A stretch of 64,000 nucleotides of DNA from Tepidisphaeraceae bacterium (GCA_035998445.1 DASYHQ010000007.1:1-64000), one strand, 5' to 3'. Positions 8,701 to 16,649 are shown, counted from the stretch's first letter. The notes: a model not told the origin generated them from the letters alone. A program made the numbers and translations.

Positions 8701-9254
8701 AGGGGCAGATCGACGCCGAGGTGGGTAATCGTCCGTGGTACTCGCCCGACGCCATGCGTGCCCGCATGTTCGGCGAGCAACGACGGCGGATGATCCTGCA
8801 GCAGGACGCCGACCAAACCCAATCGCTGGGGATTAACCTGACGGGGCGAGAACGCCAGCAGGCGGCGATACGCAACCGCGACCCGCTCGGGGCGCAGGCC
8901 GCGGGGATCGTGGCGTCGACGCGGGAAGAAGAATTGGGGTTGAGGCGCGCGGGAAGGGGGGCGGAGGCGGAGCGGGTGAGGGAGCTGGGCATCGGCCAAC
9001 TCGACCAGACGCGCGACGACTACCTGCGCGGCTTCCGTGGCGAACAACGTGACCTGCGTCTGTTCGACACCAGCAACGCCCACGACGTGGAAGATCCGGC
9101 CAGCGTGCTGCGGACGATCGCCGACGCGAAGAACGAACTCGGCACGGCAGCCAAGCCTGCGGGCGATGCGGTCACCGTCCAACTTTCGGACGAGGCGATT
9201 TCCTCGCTGGTCACCGGCATCGGCAATTACCTCACCAACCTTGTGAAGAACTAA
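5784..9254 (+). CDS. Phage tail tape measure protein
   Basis: At 1156 residues this is the longest late gene and follows the tail chaperone, as tape measure genes do. Residues 45-430 are a low-complexity Pro/Arg/Ala region containing two copies of EALPEDVPPAP. After residue about 480 it is dominated by charged helices with many Gln and Arg (RRLEIEQRRRAVVNTAGDQL). A hydrophobic patch lies near GRVAAVGAGAQIAETLFA. The length sets tail length and the helices are expected to fill the tube lumen. No lysozyme or peptidase domain is visible. Confidence 0.85.
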   Translation: MAEQQHVYELKFVSDSADVRSDLAELREDAAKGVNVPLRTGSEAGENGGRRPPRDGRNTPATPDDGPPPRRSDPPRQNAPQQFNADFAQRFDRSLRATFNTFSVMLATLETIQQGTGGVDLNTLKQRVEVAKGRVAARLGGEPITRASVAREIVERVAEVVEPVRSRRTQMPDVRRAVEYARQSDDPALRRLATQYDDPRELGIANAERRRTATVEPTAVPRRRRRQPVVEAEALPEDVPPAPSARPARRRQRAAIEPDRADRPQRATEALPEDVPPAPRPVAAPPRRAEREPARRDPATGRFVARPQRARDAQGRFLPVERMLGPENRPPEWNPPSPPWDGDAWRRETAQRAAQFGMDPDTLRARESIGGRMTPELASRYIRPVDPRQSEWLRGPQRPQEPAELADPRGLPAFTGRRREFGPQPRPIPVAVDAGQARAELSKVEAQVTRVQNARPTVRVGADGAPTRRSAGPDLAGNPAALFDRRDIRRNAQFFDATIADLSPRQQLKRVRERLEQVGPGGQPPAPNDPLLPEFTRLKRREDALQAQRGFGRFLTQENLGRVAAVGAGAQIAETLFASSNVLFDTGRGADRFSIQGQLAARRSGEQVLRGIPLIGGALAEGRGFLDRLTGQATEQQIQDRLASAQAGDELTALRRSRGEAAERRATFDLGDTARRRLEIEQRRRAVVNTAGDQLSEVSIQLNEITPPGRQVLLSREQAQKRDDLLARRSELQRQAAEGNDQAAFEIRQLAIERGDRNFALDASSRGQSTYSVQRELLERRRPRGDQDAPLEMQALDRTERRSNNAIARRFDQGTDASALQRTGFTRQAAEARVNQQFDEQVREAAKNRTAPGGEGALDAIRKAREEAIKVAVGEVDRAAMQFYGRVDASRLTRRGFGAAAALLDVSTQFQATTRGMDRNSDAYRQAVAARNEGFSLVNEQQRRQNTLGRADYEAGALRLNRNPLAAQLRENQGQIDAEVGNRPWYSPDAMRARMFGEQRRRMILQQDADQTQSLGINLTGRERQQAAIRNRDPLGAQAAGIVASTREEELGLRRAGRGAEAERVRELGIGQLDQTRDDYLRGFRGEQRDLRLFDTSNAHDVEDPASVLRTIADAKNELGTAAKPAGDAVTVQLSDEAISSLVTGIGNYLTNLVKN

Positions 9255-9257
9255 ACC

Positions 9258-10118
9258 ATGCCCACACTGAAGATAGACACGGTCCGAGGGTCCAGTCTGG
9301 AAGCGGTCGACGGCGTGGGCACGCGCCTGATTCGCACGGCCATCGTTGACGACATCGACCTTGCCAGCGGCAACGATCCCGAAGCCCTGATCAAGGTGCT
9401 CTCTGTGACCGGGATGCCGCAGTTGAAGGACGCGTTGCCCGGCCAGCCATCGATGTTCCTGCGCCGAACGATCGTGCGGCCGTCACTGACGCGATGGCGA
9501 CGGGCATATGTGGACCTCGAGTACAGCAACGAGTTCGGGCTGATCCCCACGGCCTACATCGTCCGCGACGACGCCTTTCTTCAGCAGGTGGAAACGAACC
9601 TCATCCCCGGCACGTTCGTGCCGATCCGGGTCAACTGGCAGAACCCATCCGAGGCCACCGAAAAGGTACCGGCCGACAACATCACCTTCAGCTTCGGCAT
9701 TCCCATTCGTGCCATTTCGATTTCCGGCCTCGCCTACGGTTCCCCCAACACGTACCAGGGGAGCGTCGGCATGGTGAACGCGGGGACGTGGGCGGGCAAG
9801 GCGGCGGGGCACTGGCGCCTGGACCGGTACGCCAGCGAAATCAACAAGCAAGAGGGCACCTATACGTACAACGCGATGGCCGTCTCGCGCGCGTACGGGG
9901 ACTGGTCCGAGTGGGGCGTGCTCAGGAATCAACAGACCGGCCGTTACATCCCCATCGCATCTGCAGACCGGACGGCTGCCCTTGCGCTCGCCTACAGCTA
10001 CGGCATCATCTACCCGACCGCGACCCCCGACACGAGCAACAAGGGATTCGTCCGCGTCGGCCCGTACCAGACGACGAACTTCGAGACGATCTTCGGGTTC
10101 ACCGACCCCTACGCATAG
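9258..10118 (+). CDS. Distal tail protein candidate
   Basis: The product has 286 residues and starts 3 bases after the tape measure stop. The N-terminus is strand-rich and the middle resembles a beta-sandwich (AYVDLEYSNEFGLIPTAYIV). It takes the position of a distal tail protein, directly after the tape measure gene. No family signature is recognised, so a structural role in the baseplate region is inferred from position. Confidence 0.6.
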   Translation: MPTLKIDTVRGSSLEAVDGVGTRLIRTAIVDDIDLASGNDPEALIKVLSVTGMPQLKDALPGQPSMFLRRTIVRPSLTRWRRAYVDLEYSNEFGLIPTAYIVRDDAFLQQVETNLIPGTFVPIRVNWQNPSEATEKVPADNITFSFGIPIRAISISGLAYGSPNTYQGSVGMVNAGTWAGKAAGHWRLDRYASEINKQEGTYTYNAMAVSRAYGDWSEWGVLRNQQTGRYIPIASADRTAALALAYSYGIIYPTATPDTSNKGFVRVGPYQTTNFETIFGFTDPYA

Positions 10119-10120
10119 CC

Positions 10121-10645
10121 ATGTACAAACAAGCCAACATCGCCAAACGCGGCCCCGGGCTCGCGTCGACCCACATCACGAACGAACTGGCCGAACATGC
10201 CAACGGCAACGGGCCGCCGTTCCACGTCGGACAGGTGGCGGGGGACGATCCCTTTCCGCGGCGCGACATCGTGCTGGTGAAACTCACGTCTGCGGCAACC
10301 GGCGTGGGCCGCTACAACGGTCGCATGAGTGACATGGTCATCAACCTTGAGGCCACCGGCGCCCTTGCCGAAGCGAACCTCGGCACGTTCGCCACCGCCG
10401 ACGATACGATCGTCTGGCTCATGAGCGACGCGGCGCAGTCGTCCAACAGCGTGACGACGTTCAGCCCCGCGCCGTACGTGCTCGGCTGGCTCGTCGACAC
10501 GAACGATGCGGGGAAGAAGATCGTGATTGTTCCGAGGGGGGGCGGGGGCAGCCTGCCTTCCGGCACGGGCCGTTACAAGGTAGTTCAAGTCATCGACACT
10601 CTTAGCCCGGGCACGCTGGGCATCGACTACCTGAGGTTCCCGTAA
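10121..10645 (+). CDS. Phage tail-region protein of unknown function
   Basis: The product has 174 residues and begins 2 bases after the preceding stop. It contains strand motifs (DIVLVKLTSAATGVGRYNGR; IVWLMSDAA) ending in YLRFP. I recognise no family. It could be a small baseplate or hub protein. Its TAA overlaps the next ATG (TAATG), so the two are translationally coupled. Confidence 0.6.
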   Translation: MYKQANIAKRGPGLASTHITNELAEHANGNGPPFHVGQVAGDDPFPRRDIVLVKLTSAATGVGRYNGRMSDMVINLEATGALAEANLGTFATADDTIVWLMSDAAQSSNSVTTFSPAPYVLGWLVDTNDAGKKIVIVPRGGGGSLPSGTGRYKVVQVIDTLSPGTLGIDYLRFP

Positions 10646-12057
10646 TGCCAATCCCCGACTGGAATCACGTTTGGACTGAGGATGACGCGCATCTCGCGGT
10701 ACAGGATCAGCAGGTTGCGCAGATGTTCGCCGACGCCGCCGCCGAACGGATGCGGTACAGCGGTGGCAACAATAGCCCATACGAGCGCGCTCTTAGCCTC
10801 ACCCCGTGGGCACCAGTTGACCCGCTCTACCCGGCGTCCGGCGCTGACACCATGGCATGGTGGAAGGCGCTACAGATTCGCATTAACAACATGAAGGCGT
10901 ATTGGGTCATTGCCCACGACGACGAAGGGGAGGAAATCGACTACACCGGGCGCACCGGCATCGACACATGGGATAGCCAGATGGTCGACCCGTTTAACTG
11001 GGTTGGACCCCACGACGTCGGCCAGCCTCGTACCAGTTCGCTCCCCGGTGGCACGAGTAGACCGTTTCCGCCGACGCCAGGGGCGAGCAGTCCGATAGGC
11101 TGGCGGCGAGTCTATGCCCGCACGATTCAATCGCTTTCCGACACCGGCTCGGAAGGGTGGGTCGCACGATTTGAGGCGACCGGTTCAACACTGCTGGCGG
11201 AACGACCACTATCGGGGAAATACTACACCCGCATCGGCGGCGTGTGGGTTGAAACACCAGAGGCGATCGATCCGGACCACATCGAAGGATTCGGCCTCAT
11301 CCAGACGGGCGACTACTGGGGCGCGCACATCCTTAACGATCTGCGTACCGCTCTAAATGTGATGGTGTGGACGTTCGGCGTAGTCGATTGGACGCTGCCG
11401 GTATCGCCGCCGTCGCGTAGCGGTCGCAGAGGATCGCCGCCGCTTGCCAGCGGGCCGACAGGCGACTTTGTCGACAGTGACTTTACGGCAGTGAGGTCGA
11501 GCGCTACGAGTCTCTTCAATAGTACGGCAGACTTCCCGAGCGACCGACCGATCAAAGTTGGGCGACTCACCTGCCTGCCTAAGACGTCATTCAACTCCGC
11601 GAGGGTAGGCGCAAGCACGATATCCACGTTCAAGTATCCGTTCATGAAGGCGTTGAAGCCGCCACACATCGCCGGGCATGGTTCATTTGAGGCGCAGATC
11701 TACTCCTCCAACTCTCGGATAGGAGAGATCGATTCAGTCGGTAACATCAGTAACACAGTTTACGATAACTACGGCATGTATGACGCGGAAGTGCTGCCTG
11801 GATTCTGGTTTGCTTTGGGCGACCATATCGATGAGGGCGACATAGTATCTAAGCCGTCAACGCTGAACTACAACGGATACCTAGGGCCCGTGTACGGCGA
11901 CACGTCGATGACGCAGCCCGCGTGGCCGTCACCGCCGTTCCCGACACCCAACACGCTCAATGCTAACAATTACGACTACAGCTACGGTATCCAAGCTGGC
12001 GACCCGTTAGCGGTGATAAAGTTCAATGTGGCCGGCGGCTTCCTCTATCAAGAGTAA
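10645..12057 (+). CDS. Phage tail-tip or receptor-binding protein candidate
   Basis: The product has 470 residues and is the last rightward late gene, ending 2 bases before the convergent leftward prepilin-like gene. It is rich in Trp, Tyr, Asn and Ser with short strands, in the style of phage adhesins. The second half is visibly more AT-rich than the genes before it, which often marks adhesin modules acquired by exchange. No domain is recognised with confidence, and the receptor-binding role is inferred from position and composition. Confidence 0.6.
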   Translation: MPIPDWNHVWTEDDAHLAVQDQQVAQMFADAAAERMRYSGGNNSPYERALSLTPWAPVDPLYPASGADTMAWWKALQIRINNMKAYWVIAHDDEGEEIDYTGRTGIDTWDSQMVDPFNWVGPHDVGQPRTSSLPGGTSRPFPPTPGASSPIGWRRVYARTIQSLSDTGSEGWVARFEATGSTLLAERPLSGKYYTRIGGVWVETPEAIDPDHIEGFGLIQTGDYWGAHILNDLRTALNVMVWTFGVVDWTLPVSPPSRSGRRGSPPLASGPTGDFVDSDFTAVRSSATSLFNSTADFPSDRPIKVGRLTCLPKTSFNSARVGASTISTFKYPFMKALKPPHIAGHGSFEAQIYSSNSRIGEIDSVGNISNTVYDNYGMYDAEVLPGFWFALGDHIDEGDIVSKPSTLNYNGYLGPVYGDTSMTQPAWPSPPFPTPNTLNANNYDYSYGIQAGDPLAVIKFNVAGGFLYQE

Positions 12058-12059
12058 TG

Positions 12060-13100
12060 CTACTCGCTGCGCGTCAGCGTGCCGTTGTAGCGGTTGACGA
12101 GCAGCAGCAGGCCGTTGTCGGATAGCCAGTTCTCCTCAGTCAGTTCATCGGCGGCGGGCGTGGCAGCGTATGGGCCGATCGGATAGCGCGTGTCTTCCTC
12201 TGTGCCGGGTGCGTTTAAGAACGGCTCACGCTCGTACATCATGACGGCCGTGTGACCTTGCAGCCGTGGGCTCTGGACGCCGGGGAACACGGGATCGGGA
12301 TTGCGAGGAATGCGTTGTCCGGTAGACAAGCCGATCAGGTCGCCAAGGGGCGTACCGGCCTGGATCGCGTAGCTGTCCGTCGATAGCTGGCCGTTGGTGT
12401 TGAACAGGACGATTCCGGTTCTCAGGAACCGATCGTTGTTCGTCACCACGCCCTGCGGATCGTTGACCAGCTGAAGTCCGATGCCCGGCTGAAGGTACTC
12501 AATATCCGCGTCAAACAGTTCAAGCGTGAGGGGCGGGGCTTCCTCCCAAAACGTGTTCTGGACCGCCGGCGGGTTCGGCGGGGCGTTTCCTGTCGTGCTG
12601 CTGGGAATATCCACTCGCGCGATGTAGCGGCGCGTGACGAACTTGCGATCGACGGGGCGTGCCGCACCTGTCGCGGAGTCAGGCGCATTGCCCACGCTCG
12701 CCTCATCAGCATCATTGCCCATCGCGCCGCCCGCGTTGCCCGTGTCCCATCCTGCGTAGTAGACCATTTGCCCGGCGGCATAACTGACGGTCTGACCGGC
12801 CGCGGCAGTCGTCGTCCACTGGTGGTAGTCTGATTCGCCACTTGTCGCGTCACCTGAGACGATCGCCATTGCCGTGCGTTCGTTGTCGCGGTCGAAGTAG
12901 AACGCAACGCCCATCGTCCGTTGCTGGTTAATCGCCTCGCTGCGGGCGCGACCGAGCAAGGCGCCGACGATGTTCTGCCCGGCATCCACGCTGCGGTTGC
13001 CCGTGATGAAGTTGAACGCCGGCAGGGCCAGCGCGATCAGAATCACGATCAGGCTGATAACGACAAGCAACTCGGTGAGGGTGAAGCCGCGCCTACGCAT
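12060..13100 (-). CDS. Prepilin-like (GspH/FimT-type) protein inside the prophage
   Basis: The product has 346 residues and begins RRRGFTLTELLVVISLIV, a type III signal with cleavage between Gly5 and Phe6, Glu at +5 and a hydrophobic helix. The globular part has strand-rich sequence and ends NRYNGTLTRSE. Such proteins are processed by the host prepilin peptidase and enter type IV pilus or type II secretion pseudopili. The gene overlaps the upstream 2-TM gene by 8 bases. Whether it is phage cargo or a host insertion is unclear. Phage use as receptor interference is speculation. Confidence 0.75.
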   Translation of the reverse strand: MRRRGFTLTELLVVISLIVILIALALPAFNFITGNRSVDAGQNIVGALLGRARSEAINQQRTMGVAFYFDRDNERTAMAIVSGDATSGESDYHQWTTTAAAGQTVSYAAGQMVYYAGWDTGNAGGAMGNDADEASVGNAPDSATGAARPVDRKFVTRRYIARVDIPSSTTGNAPPNPPAVQNTFWEEAPPLTLELFDADIEYLQPGIGLQLVNDPQGVVTNNDRFLRTGIVLFNTNGQLSTDSYAIQAGTPLGDLIGLSTGQRIPRNPDPVFPGVQSPRLQGHTAVMMYEREPFLNAPGTEEDTRYPIGPYAATPAADELTEENWLSDNGLLLLVNRYNGTLTRSE

Positions 13101-13383
13101 CTTTGCCTTTCGTTTCGACCGCGAAGCCGTGGCTACGCCGCTCGGAAATGGATTGCCACAGGCGACGCTCGTTGATCCAGCTCAGGATGACAAGGGCGAC
13201 GGCCCCGGCAACGAACACGTACATCATGTGCAGGCTGATGGCGAACTTATACCACGACACGAAGGCCGCAATTCCAATCCCGCCCGCCACCAGACACAGC
13301 AGCAGGTTTACCCGCCGCTGGCCCGCCACTTCCCGAATATTCTTGTCAACGTCCATCCGGGGGGAATAATACGCGATGTCCAT
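13093..13383 (-). CDS. Small membrane protein with two transmembrane segments
   Basis: The product has 96 residues. Two hydrophobic helices are visible (NLLLCLVAGGIGIAAFVSWY; MMYVFVAGAVALVILSWI) with a basic C-terminus. The start could be the ATG used here, a TTG one codon upstream or an ATG 10 codons in. It is coupled to the prepilin-like gene by overlap. A role with the prepilin protein or as a holin are both possible from topology, and neither is shown. Confidence 0.6.
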   Translation of the reverse strand: MDIAYYSPRMDVDKNIREVAGQRRVNLLLCLVAGGIGIAAFVSWYKFAISLHMMYVFVAGAVALVILSWINERRLWQSISERRSHGFAVETKGKDA

Positions 13384-13413
13384 CAACTAATGGTAGCACA
13401 ACGCCAAGAGGCC

Positions 13414-13443
13414 AAGAGGCGACCCCTTATAAGGTCGCCTCTT
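13414..13443 (-). terminator. Strong hairpin after the toxin operon
   Basis: AAGAGGCGACC and GGTCGCCTCTT form a perfect 11-bp stem around an 8-base loop. It lies between the end of the MazF-like gene and the start of the 2-TM gene, so it separates the two leftward units. A clear T tract is lacking on either side, so termination strength is uncertain. Confidence 0.55.
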
Positions 13444-13518
13444 TCGCGTAATAGGTGGCGTGGCAGTGACTTAACTCGCAATCCTCAGCAGCGGCTGCCC
13501 CTTCGGGCGTGGTAGGGG

Positions 13519-13914
13519 TTAAAGGGCAGCGTTCACTCTTGCTTCGTACGCCAGCAACACCTTCTTCAGCTTTGCGCCGCCGAGCGTGCCCGAGTACTCA
13601 CAGGTAACCAGTTTCTCATTGGCGATCGGCAGGAACCACCGCGGGATCGCCGAGCAGGGCCGGGGCAATCCCGTTGAGCACTGCGGCTCAGTGGACCTGT
13701 TCGGCATCGGAACGCTATCGGCCTCGCGCGGGCCAGCCGTGGCAGAGCACGCGATGACGATCGAGGTTCCGTCCGCCTCAGGATCGGGATCGACGACGAT
13801 GATCGGCCGGCGCTTGTCGGTGTCGCCGTCCAAGGGCGGACAATCGTCCCACCAGACAATTAGCCCATGCCTGGGTTTGATGGCGATTGGTTTGGGTGGT
13901 GTGTTCCCCCGCAA
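13519..13914 (-). CDS. MazF/PemK-like toxin candidate
   Basis: The product has 131 residues. The GLIVWWDDCPPLDG strand-loop followed by KRRPIIVVDPD and, later, SAIPRWFLPIANEK and a C-terminal LKKVLLAYEARV helix match the order of elements in the MazF/PemK fold, an mRNA interferase in type II toxin-antitoxin pairs. The start appears to be TTG 10 bases after the stop of the 70-residue partner gene. The catalytic residues were not verified. In a prophage such a pair would act in stability or superinfection defence (inference). Confidence 0.55.
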   Translation of the reverse strand: MRGNTPPKPIAIKPRHGLIVWWDDCPPLDGDTDKRRPIIVVDPDPEADGTSIVIACSATAGPREADSVPMPNRSTEPQCSTGLPRPCSAIPRWFLPIANEKLVTCEYSGTLGGAKLKKVLLAYEARVNAAL

Positions 13915-13924
13915 CGCTGCTGGC

Positions 13925-14137
13925 TCAAATTTGGGCGCGGTTGATCAGCTTTGCGGCGTTGGCCTGGGCCTTGCGCATCGCGTCGGCACGGTTGGCCTTC
14001 AACCGGTCCTTCACCTGCCGCAGGGTCGGCTCTTTAGTCCGCTCTTGGCGGTGCGCAGTAAACTCGGTCTCAACGAGGATCACGGCATCCTCCGAGAAAG
14101 TTTCACACGCGGCGTTGTGTAGGAGCATTGTGTTCAT
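13925..14137 (-). CDS. Putative antitoxin partner of the MazF-like protein
   Basis: The product has 70 residues, with a short N-terminal part and a long basic helix (TLRQVKDRLKANRADAMRKA). It precedes the MazF-like gene, as antitoxins do, and its ATG overlaps the stop of the upstream gene (ATGA). It does not look like MazE or a ribbon-helix-helix protein, so it may be a different neutralising partner. The function is inferred only from gene order. Confidence 0.45.
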   Translation of the reverse strand: MNTMLLHNAACETFSEDAVILVETEFTAHRQERTKEPTLRQVKDRLKANRADAMRKAQANAAKLINRAQI

Positions 14138-14568
14138 GGCAGTTCCCCAACTTTAGGCCCTTTGATCACAATAGTCGTCTGGGCAAACGGCGATCCGCCG
14201 TGCTCGGCACTGAAAAGGTACCTTCCGGGGGTCGTGATTTCAAATGGGGGAATTCTGATGATCAGCGTGTGCGTCTCAAGCGGATCACTCTTGGCGGGTG
14301 ATTTTGCCTCCATTCCAAAGATAACATCGTCATCCTCGTTGCGGAAGTTTAGCTTGATCTTTTGACCCCCGTACACATTCGACCACCGTATATACGCTAC
14401 ATACGGACCAATGATCGCTGGCAGCTGCAATAATTGTACGCCCCCGATGACGCCCTGAAGGATGTGCTTGCCCCGTATCGTGCTCCGCAACACGTCGTCA
14501 CAGAGCAAGAGACAGCTGTTCATCGGTGCTTCAAGCGAACTCTTCCCCACCTTGCGCCGCTTAGCCAT
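14134..14568 (-). CDS. DUF6941-like protein
   Basis: The product has 144 residues from MAKRRKVGK. The core SCLLLCDDVLRSTIRGKHIL followed by a Pro/Ile/Tyr-rich beta-sandwich and FSAEHGGSPFAQ is the pattern I associate with DUF6941, a widespread family without known role. The same frame stays open upstream and encodes protein-like sequence (TTRGDYWFKGFRAGRMGLGL), so an earlier start such as a TTG or internal ATG could extend it. The gene is coupled to the downstream antitoxin candidate by a 4-base overlap. Confidence 0.6.
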   Translation of the reverse strand: MAKRRKVGKSSLEAPMNSCLLLCDDVLRSTIRGKHILQGVIGGVQLLQLPAIIGPYVAYIRWSNVYGGQKIKLNFRNEDDDVIFGMEAKSPAKSDPLETHTLIIRIPPFEITTPGRYLFSAEHGGSPFAQTTIVIKGPKVGELP

Positions 14569-14726
14569 GGTGCGATTCTGCGCGAGGAAGTGGTTCTCGT
14601 CCAGCGTCCCCCGCAATCCCAGCCCCATCCGACCCGCCCGGAACCCCTTGAACCAGTAATCGCCCCGCGTCGTGCGAGCCACGGGCGCCGGGCGCCGTTT
14701 GTCATCCCACCTCAAATCCGTAACCG

Positions 14727-14945
14727 TTACGTTTTTGACGCCGGCGCCCTCAGCCTCCCCCTCTGCCTCCCCCTTACCGGCACCTCCACCGGGCACTCCC
14801 GACACCTGCGCCGCTTGTAGTGCCCGCCAGCCGGGTTGTACGGCCTCTCTAGCGGCCATGGCGCGTGATGCCCGCACGCCAGCACGTCGTAGGCGGTGCG
14901 GCCCTGGGGGACGGTGCGGAGGACGGCGCGGAGGGGGTGGGTCAT
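14727..14945 (-). CDS. Small Cys/His-rich phage protein
   Basis: The product has 72 residues. LACGHHAPW with RRRCRECPV forms a CxxH...CxxC arrangement suggesting one bound zinc. Its ATG overlaps the stop of the upstream gene by 4 bases. Small zinc proteins of this kind are common in phage early regions and their roles are mostly unknown. About 160 bases separate it from the next downstream start; an open frame there may extend the DUF6941-like gene. Confidence 0.55.
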   Translation of the reverse strand: MTHPLRAVLRTVPQGRTAYDVLACGHHAPWPLERPYNPAGGHYKRRRCRECPVEVPVRGRQRGRLRAPASKT

Positions 14946-15178
14946 GGGGCGACCAGCAATATCCGGCGTGGATAGGACGGGTGGAAAGTCGTACCTGGGA
15001 AGGTCACAAGTAGCCCGCCATCATAAAGCGGCGCGCCGGCGAGAAGGGATCGAAGGTAGGCATCGCGGGTTTCGTCCGACCCGAACTCCAGCCACAGCCG
15101 GGGCCGCATGTAGGTCTGTGTCGGTTCTTCCTCAACTAAGTCAAACGGCGCGGGATAGTCAATCGCCATAATCGTCAT
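14942..15178 (-). CDS. Small phage early protein of unknown function
   Basis: The product has 78 residues with acidic N-terminus and strands (PRLWLEFGSDETRDAYLRSL; GLLVTFPG). No motif is recognised. It overlaps the next gene downstream by ATGA, which supports it as a translated gene. An ATG four codons in is an alternative start. Confidence 0.55.
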   Translation of the reverse strand: MTIMAIDYPAPFDLVEEEPTQTYMRPRLWLEFGSDETRDAYLRSLLAGAPLYDGGLLVTFPGTTFHPSYPRRILLVAP

Positions 15179-15249
15179 CCTACCCTTCCCGCCCGGCGAT
15201 GCCCGGCCGCTTTACGCTACGCCGTAGGGTCAAGTACGCGATACACAAG

Positions 15250-15369
15250 TCACCAGTCGCACCACAGCACGTCCTCCACCCTTACCCCGTCCCGGTGCCA
15301 CACGTAGCAACGGACGTAGCGCCACGGCTCGCGGCGGGGGCGGAAGAGGAAGAGGAGGCGGGCGATCAT
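15250..15369 (-). CDS. Tiny basic phage protein (39 residues)
   Basis: The ATG overlaps the stop of the upstream zinc-ribbon gene (ATGA at 15366-15369). The peptide starts MIARLLFLFRPRREPWRYVR and ends in VLWCDW. It is supported only by the overlap and by filling an otherwise empty gap between two leftward genes. No function is suggested. Confidence 0.45.
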   Translation of the reverse strand: MIARLLFLFRPRREPWRYVRCYVWHRDGVRVEDVLWCDW

Positions 15370-15641
15370 CGGTGCCCCATCAGGCTAGGCGTGACGACCT
15401 CGGACAGATACCATTTCCGCATACATGGCAGAACGCGGCTCAATGGCGGGAACCGGCCAGGCTCGCCCGTGTGAGCCGCCATTTCGACCGCGCCAGCATC
15501 TAGGCATTCTTGGCACCGATGCTCTAGCCGTTCGTCTACGGTGCCGCAGTCGCCACAGAATTCCGTGTTGCACCGTTCGCAGCAGATGAACTGTATCGCG
15601 CCATCCTCGCCGCATCGCTTGCAATAGCGTTCGCTAATCAT
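15366..15641 (-). CDS. Double zinc-ribbon phage protein
   Basis: The product has 91 residues. The N-terminal half contains CKRCGEDG, CCERCNTEFCGDCG and HRCQEC, giving Cys pairs for two zinc sites, like small rubredoxin-type knuckles. The C-terminal half is not recognisable. It starts 3 bases after the stop of the large zinc/coiled-coil gene and overlaps the next one, so it belongs to the same transcript. The role is unknown. Confidence 0.6.
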   Translation of the reverse strand: MISERYCKRCGEDGAIQFICCERCNTEFCGDCGTVDERLEHRCQECLDAGAVEMAAHTGEPGRFPPLSRVLPCMRKWYLSEVVTPSLMGHR

Positions 15642-15644
15642 GGT

Positions 15645-16649
15645 TCACGCTCCCTTCTCTTCCGTGGTGGGCGTGGCTGGGGCAAGGGCGGCGCGGGCGC
15701 GAGCGCCGGGCATTCCCGTTGCGTCGTACCCGTCCACACTGCACAGGTTAGCGTAGGAGTCGGTGGACGTGTCTGGCGCAGCAGGCAGGTAGTTGCGGGG
15801 CTCCGCGTACCATTCCACCGCCCCCCTCAACCTCTGCGCCACCATGTGCGCCGGTTCCGTCTGTTCCTCCGAGCGTCGGACGCCAAGGGCGAACTTCACG
15901 TTTTCCAACTGGTGCGCGGCCCCGGCCTGCGTCGTACGGATGCGCAGCAGTTCGGCGTCGCGGACTCGGACTGACTCCCTCAACCGTTCCACCTCTGCCC
16001 GTGCCACGTCCCGTTCGGCCTCGGCACGGGTGGCGCGGGCGTCCCGGTGCGCCAGTTCGGCGGCGATGTCGCCCTTGGCGTGTAGCCCTTCGCGCGTCAT
16101 GGCATGGACGTGTGCCACGTACAGTTCGCCCAACTCTTCGATGTCGCGACGGGCGTAGAGGTTGCCCGCTGGCGAGGATGGAGCGGCATCGGCCTTCTGG
16201 TCGTAGAAGTGTTCTTCTTTGGACTTGCCGCACCTCGCACAGGTTCCGCGATCGCCGCGCGACGAACGCCTCTCTGCATAAAAGCTGTGTTCAATCGGGC
16301 AGTGAAGAACTTTCACCGGCGGCACGGACTCCCCCGCCGCCCCGTGCCGCACCTCGTGTCCGGTCGTATCGCGTTCGTCAGACACAACCGGCGTTGGTTC
16401 GGCTGGGGCAGACACAAGGGGTGCGGGCCGATGTTCTTCCGGCCCGTAGTCCGATCCCGCCTGCCCTGGTTCATTGCTCCCGGTGCAGGCCAGCCAGTGC
16501 GCCGTCGCGCGGGGACACCGCTTGTTGCCGCATGTGGGGCAGACCAACATCCGGGGCGGCATCGCGAGCGAGGCATTGCGTTCCACCTCTACGCAACGGG
16601 CACAGTCACAGCCCAGCACACGTTCGGCGGGCGTCGTCTCATCGGGCAT
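15645..16649 (-). CDS. Multi-zinc-ribbon coiled-coil phage protein
   Basis: The product has 334 residues. The N-terminus carries CDCARC and CPTCGNKRCPRATAH...CTGSN, a segment found as a conserved patch in many unrelated phage early proteins. A second zinc site is CARCGKSKEEHF near residue 137. Residues about 180-250 form a charged coiled coil (RAEAERDVARAEVERLRESV). A GGAG stands 7 bases before the ATG. Fusion of the conserved patch to a long coiled coil suggests a scaffold or sensor role, but function is not known. Confidence 0.65.
   Translation of the reverse strand: MPDETTPAERVLGCDCARCVEVERNASLAMPPRMLVCPTCGNKRCPRATAHWLACTGSNEPGQAGSDYGPEEHRPAPLVSAPAEPTPVVSDERDTTGHEVRHGAAGESVPPVKVLHCPIEHSFYAERRSSRGDRGTCARCGKSKEEHFYDQKADAAPSSPAGNLYARRDIEELGELYVAHVHAMTREGLHAKGDIAAELAHRDARATRAEAERDVARAEVERLRESVRVRDAELLRIRTTQAGAAHQLENVKFALGVRRSEEQTEPAHMVAQRLRGAVEWYAEPRNYLPAAPDTSTDSYANLCSVDGYDATGMPGARARAALAPATPTTEEKGA

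Noticed and set aside
13093-13383. Holin identity for the 2-TM protein
   Set aside because: Topology and size would fit, but no endolysin is adjacent, the gene faces away from the late operon and it is coupled to the prepilin-like gene.
14520-14705. Leftward 61-codon frame upstream of the DUF6941-like gene
   Set aside because: It is Arg/Gly/Trp-rich and antagonistic in frame to a more protein-like continuation of the DUF6941-like frame; no overlap or good spacing supports it.
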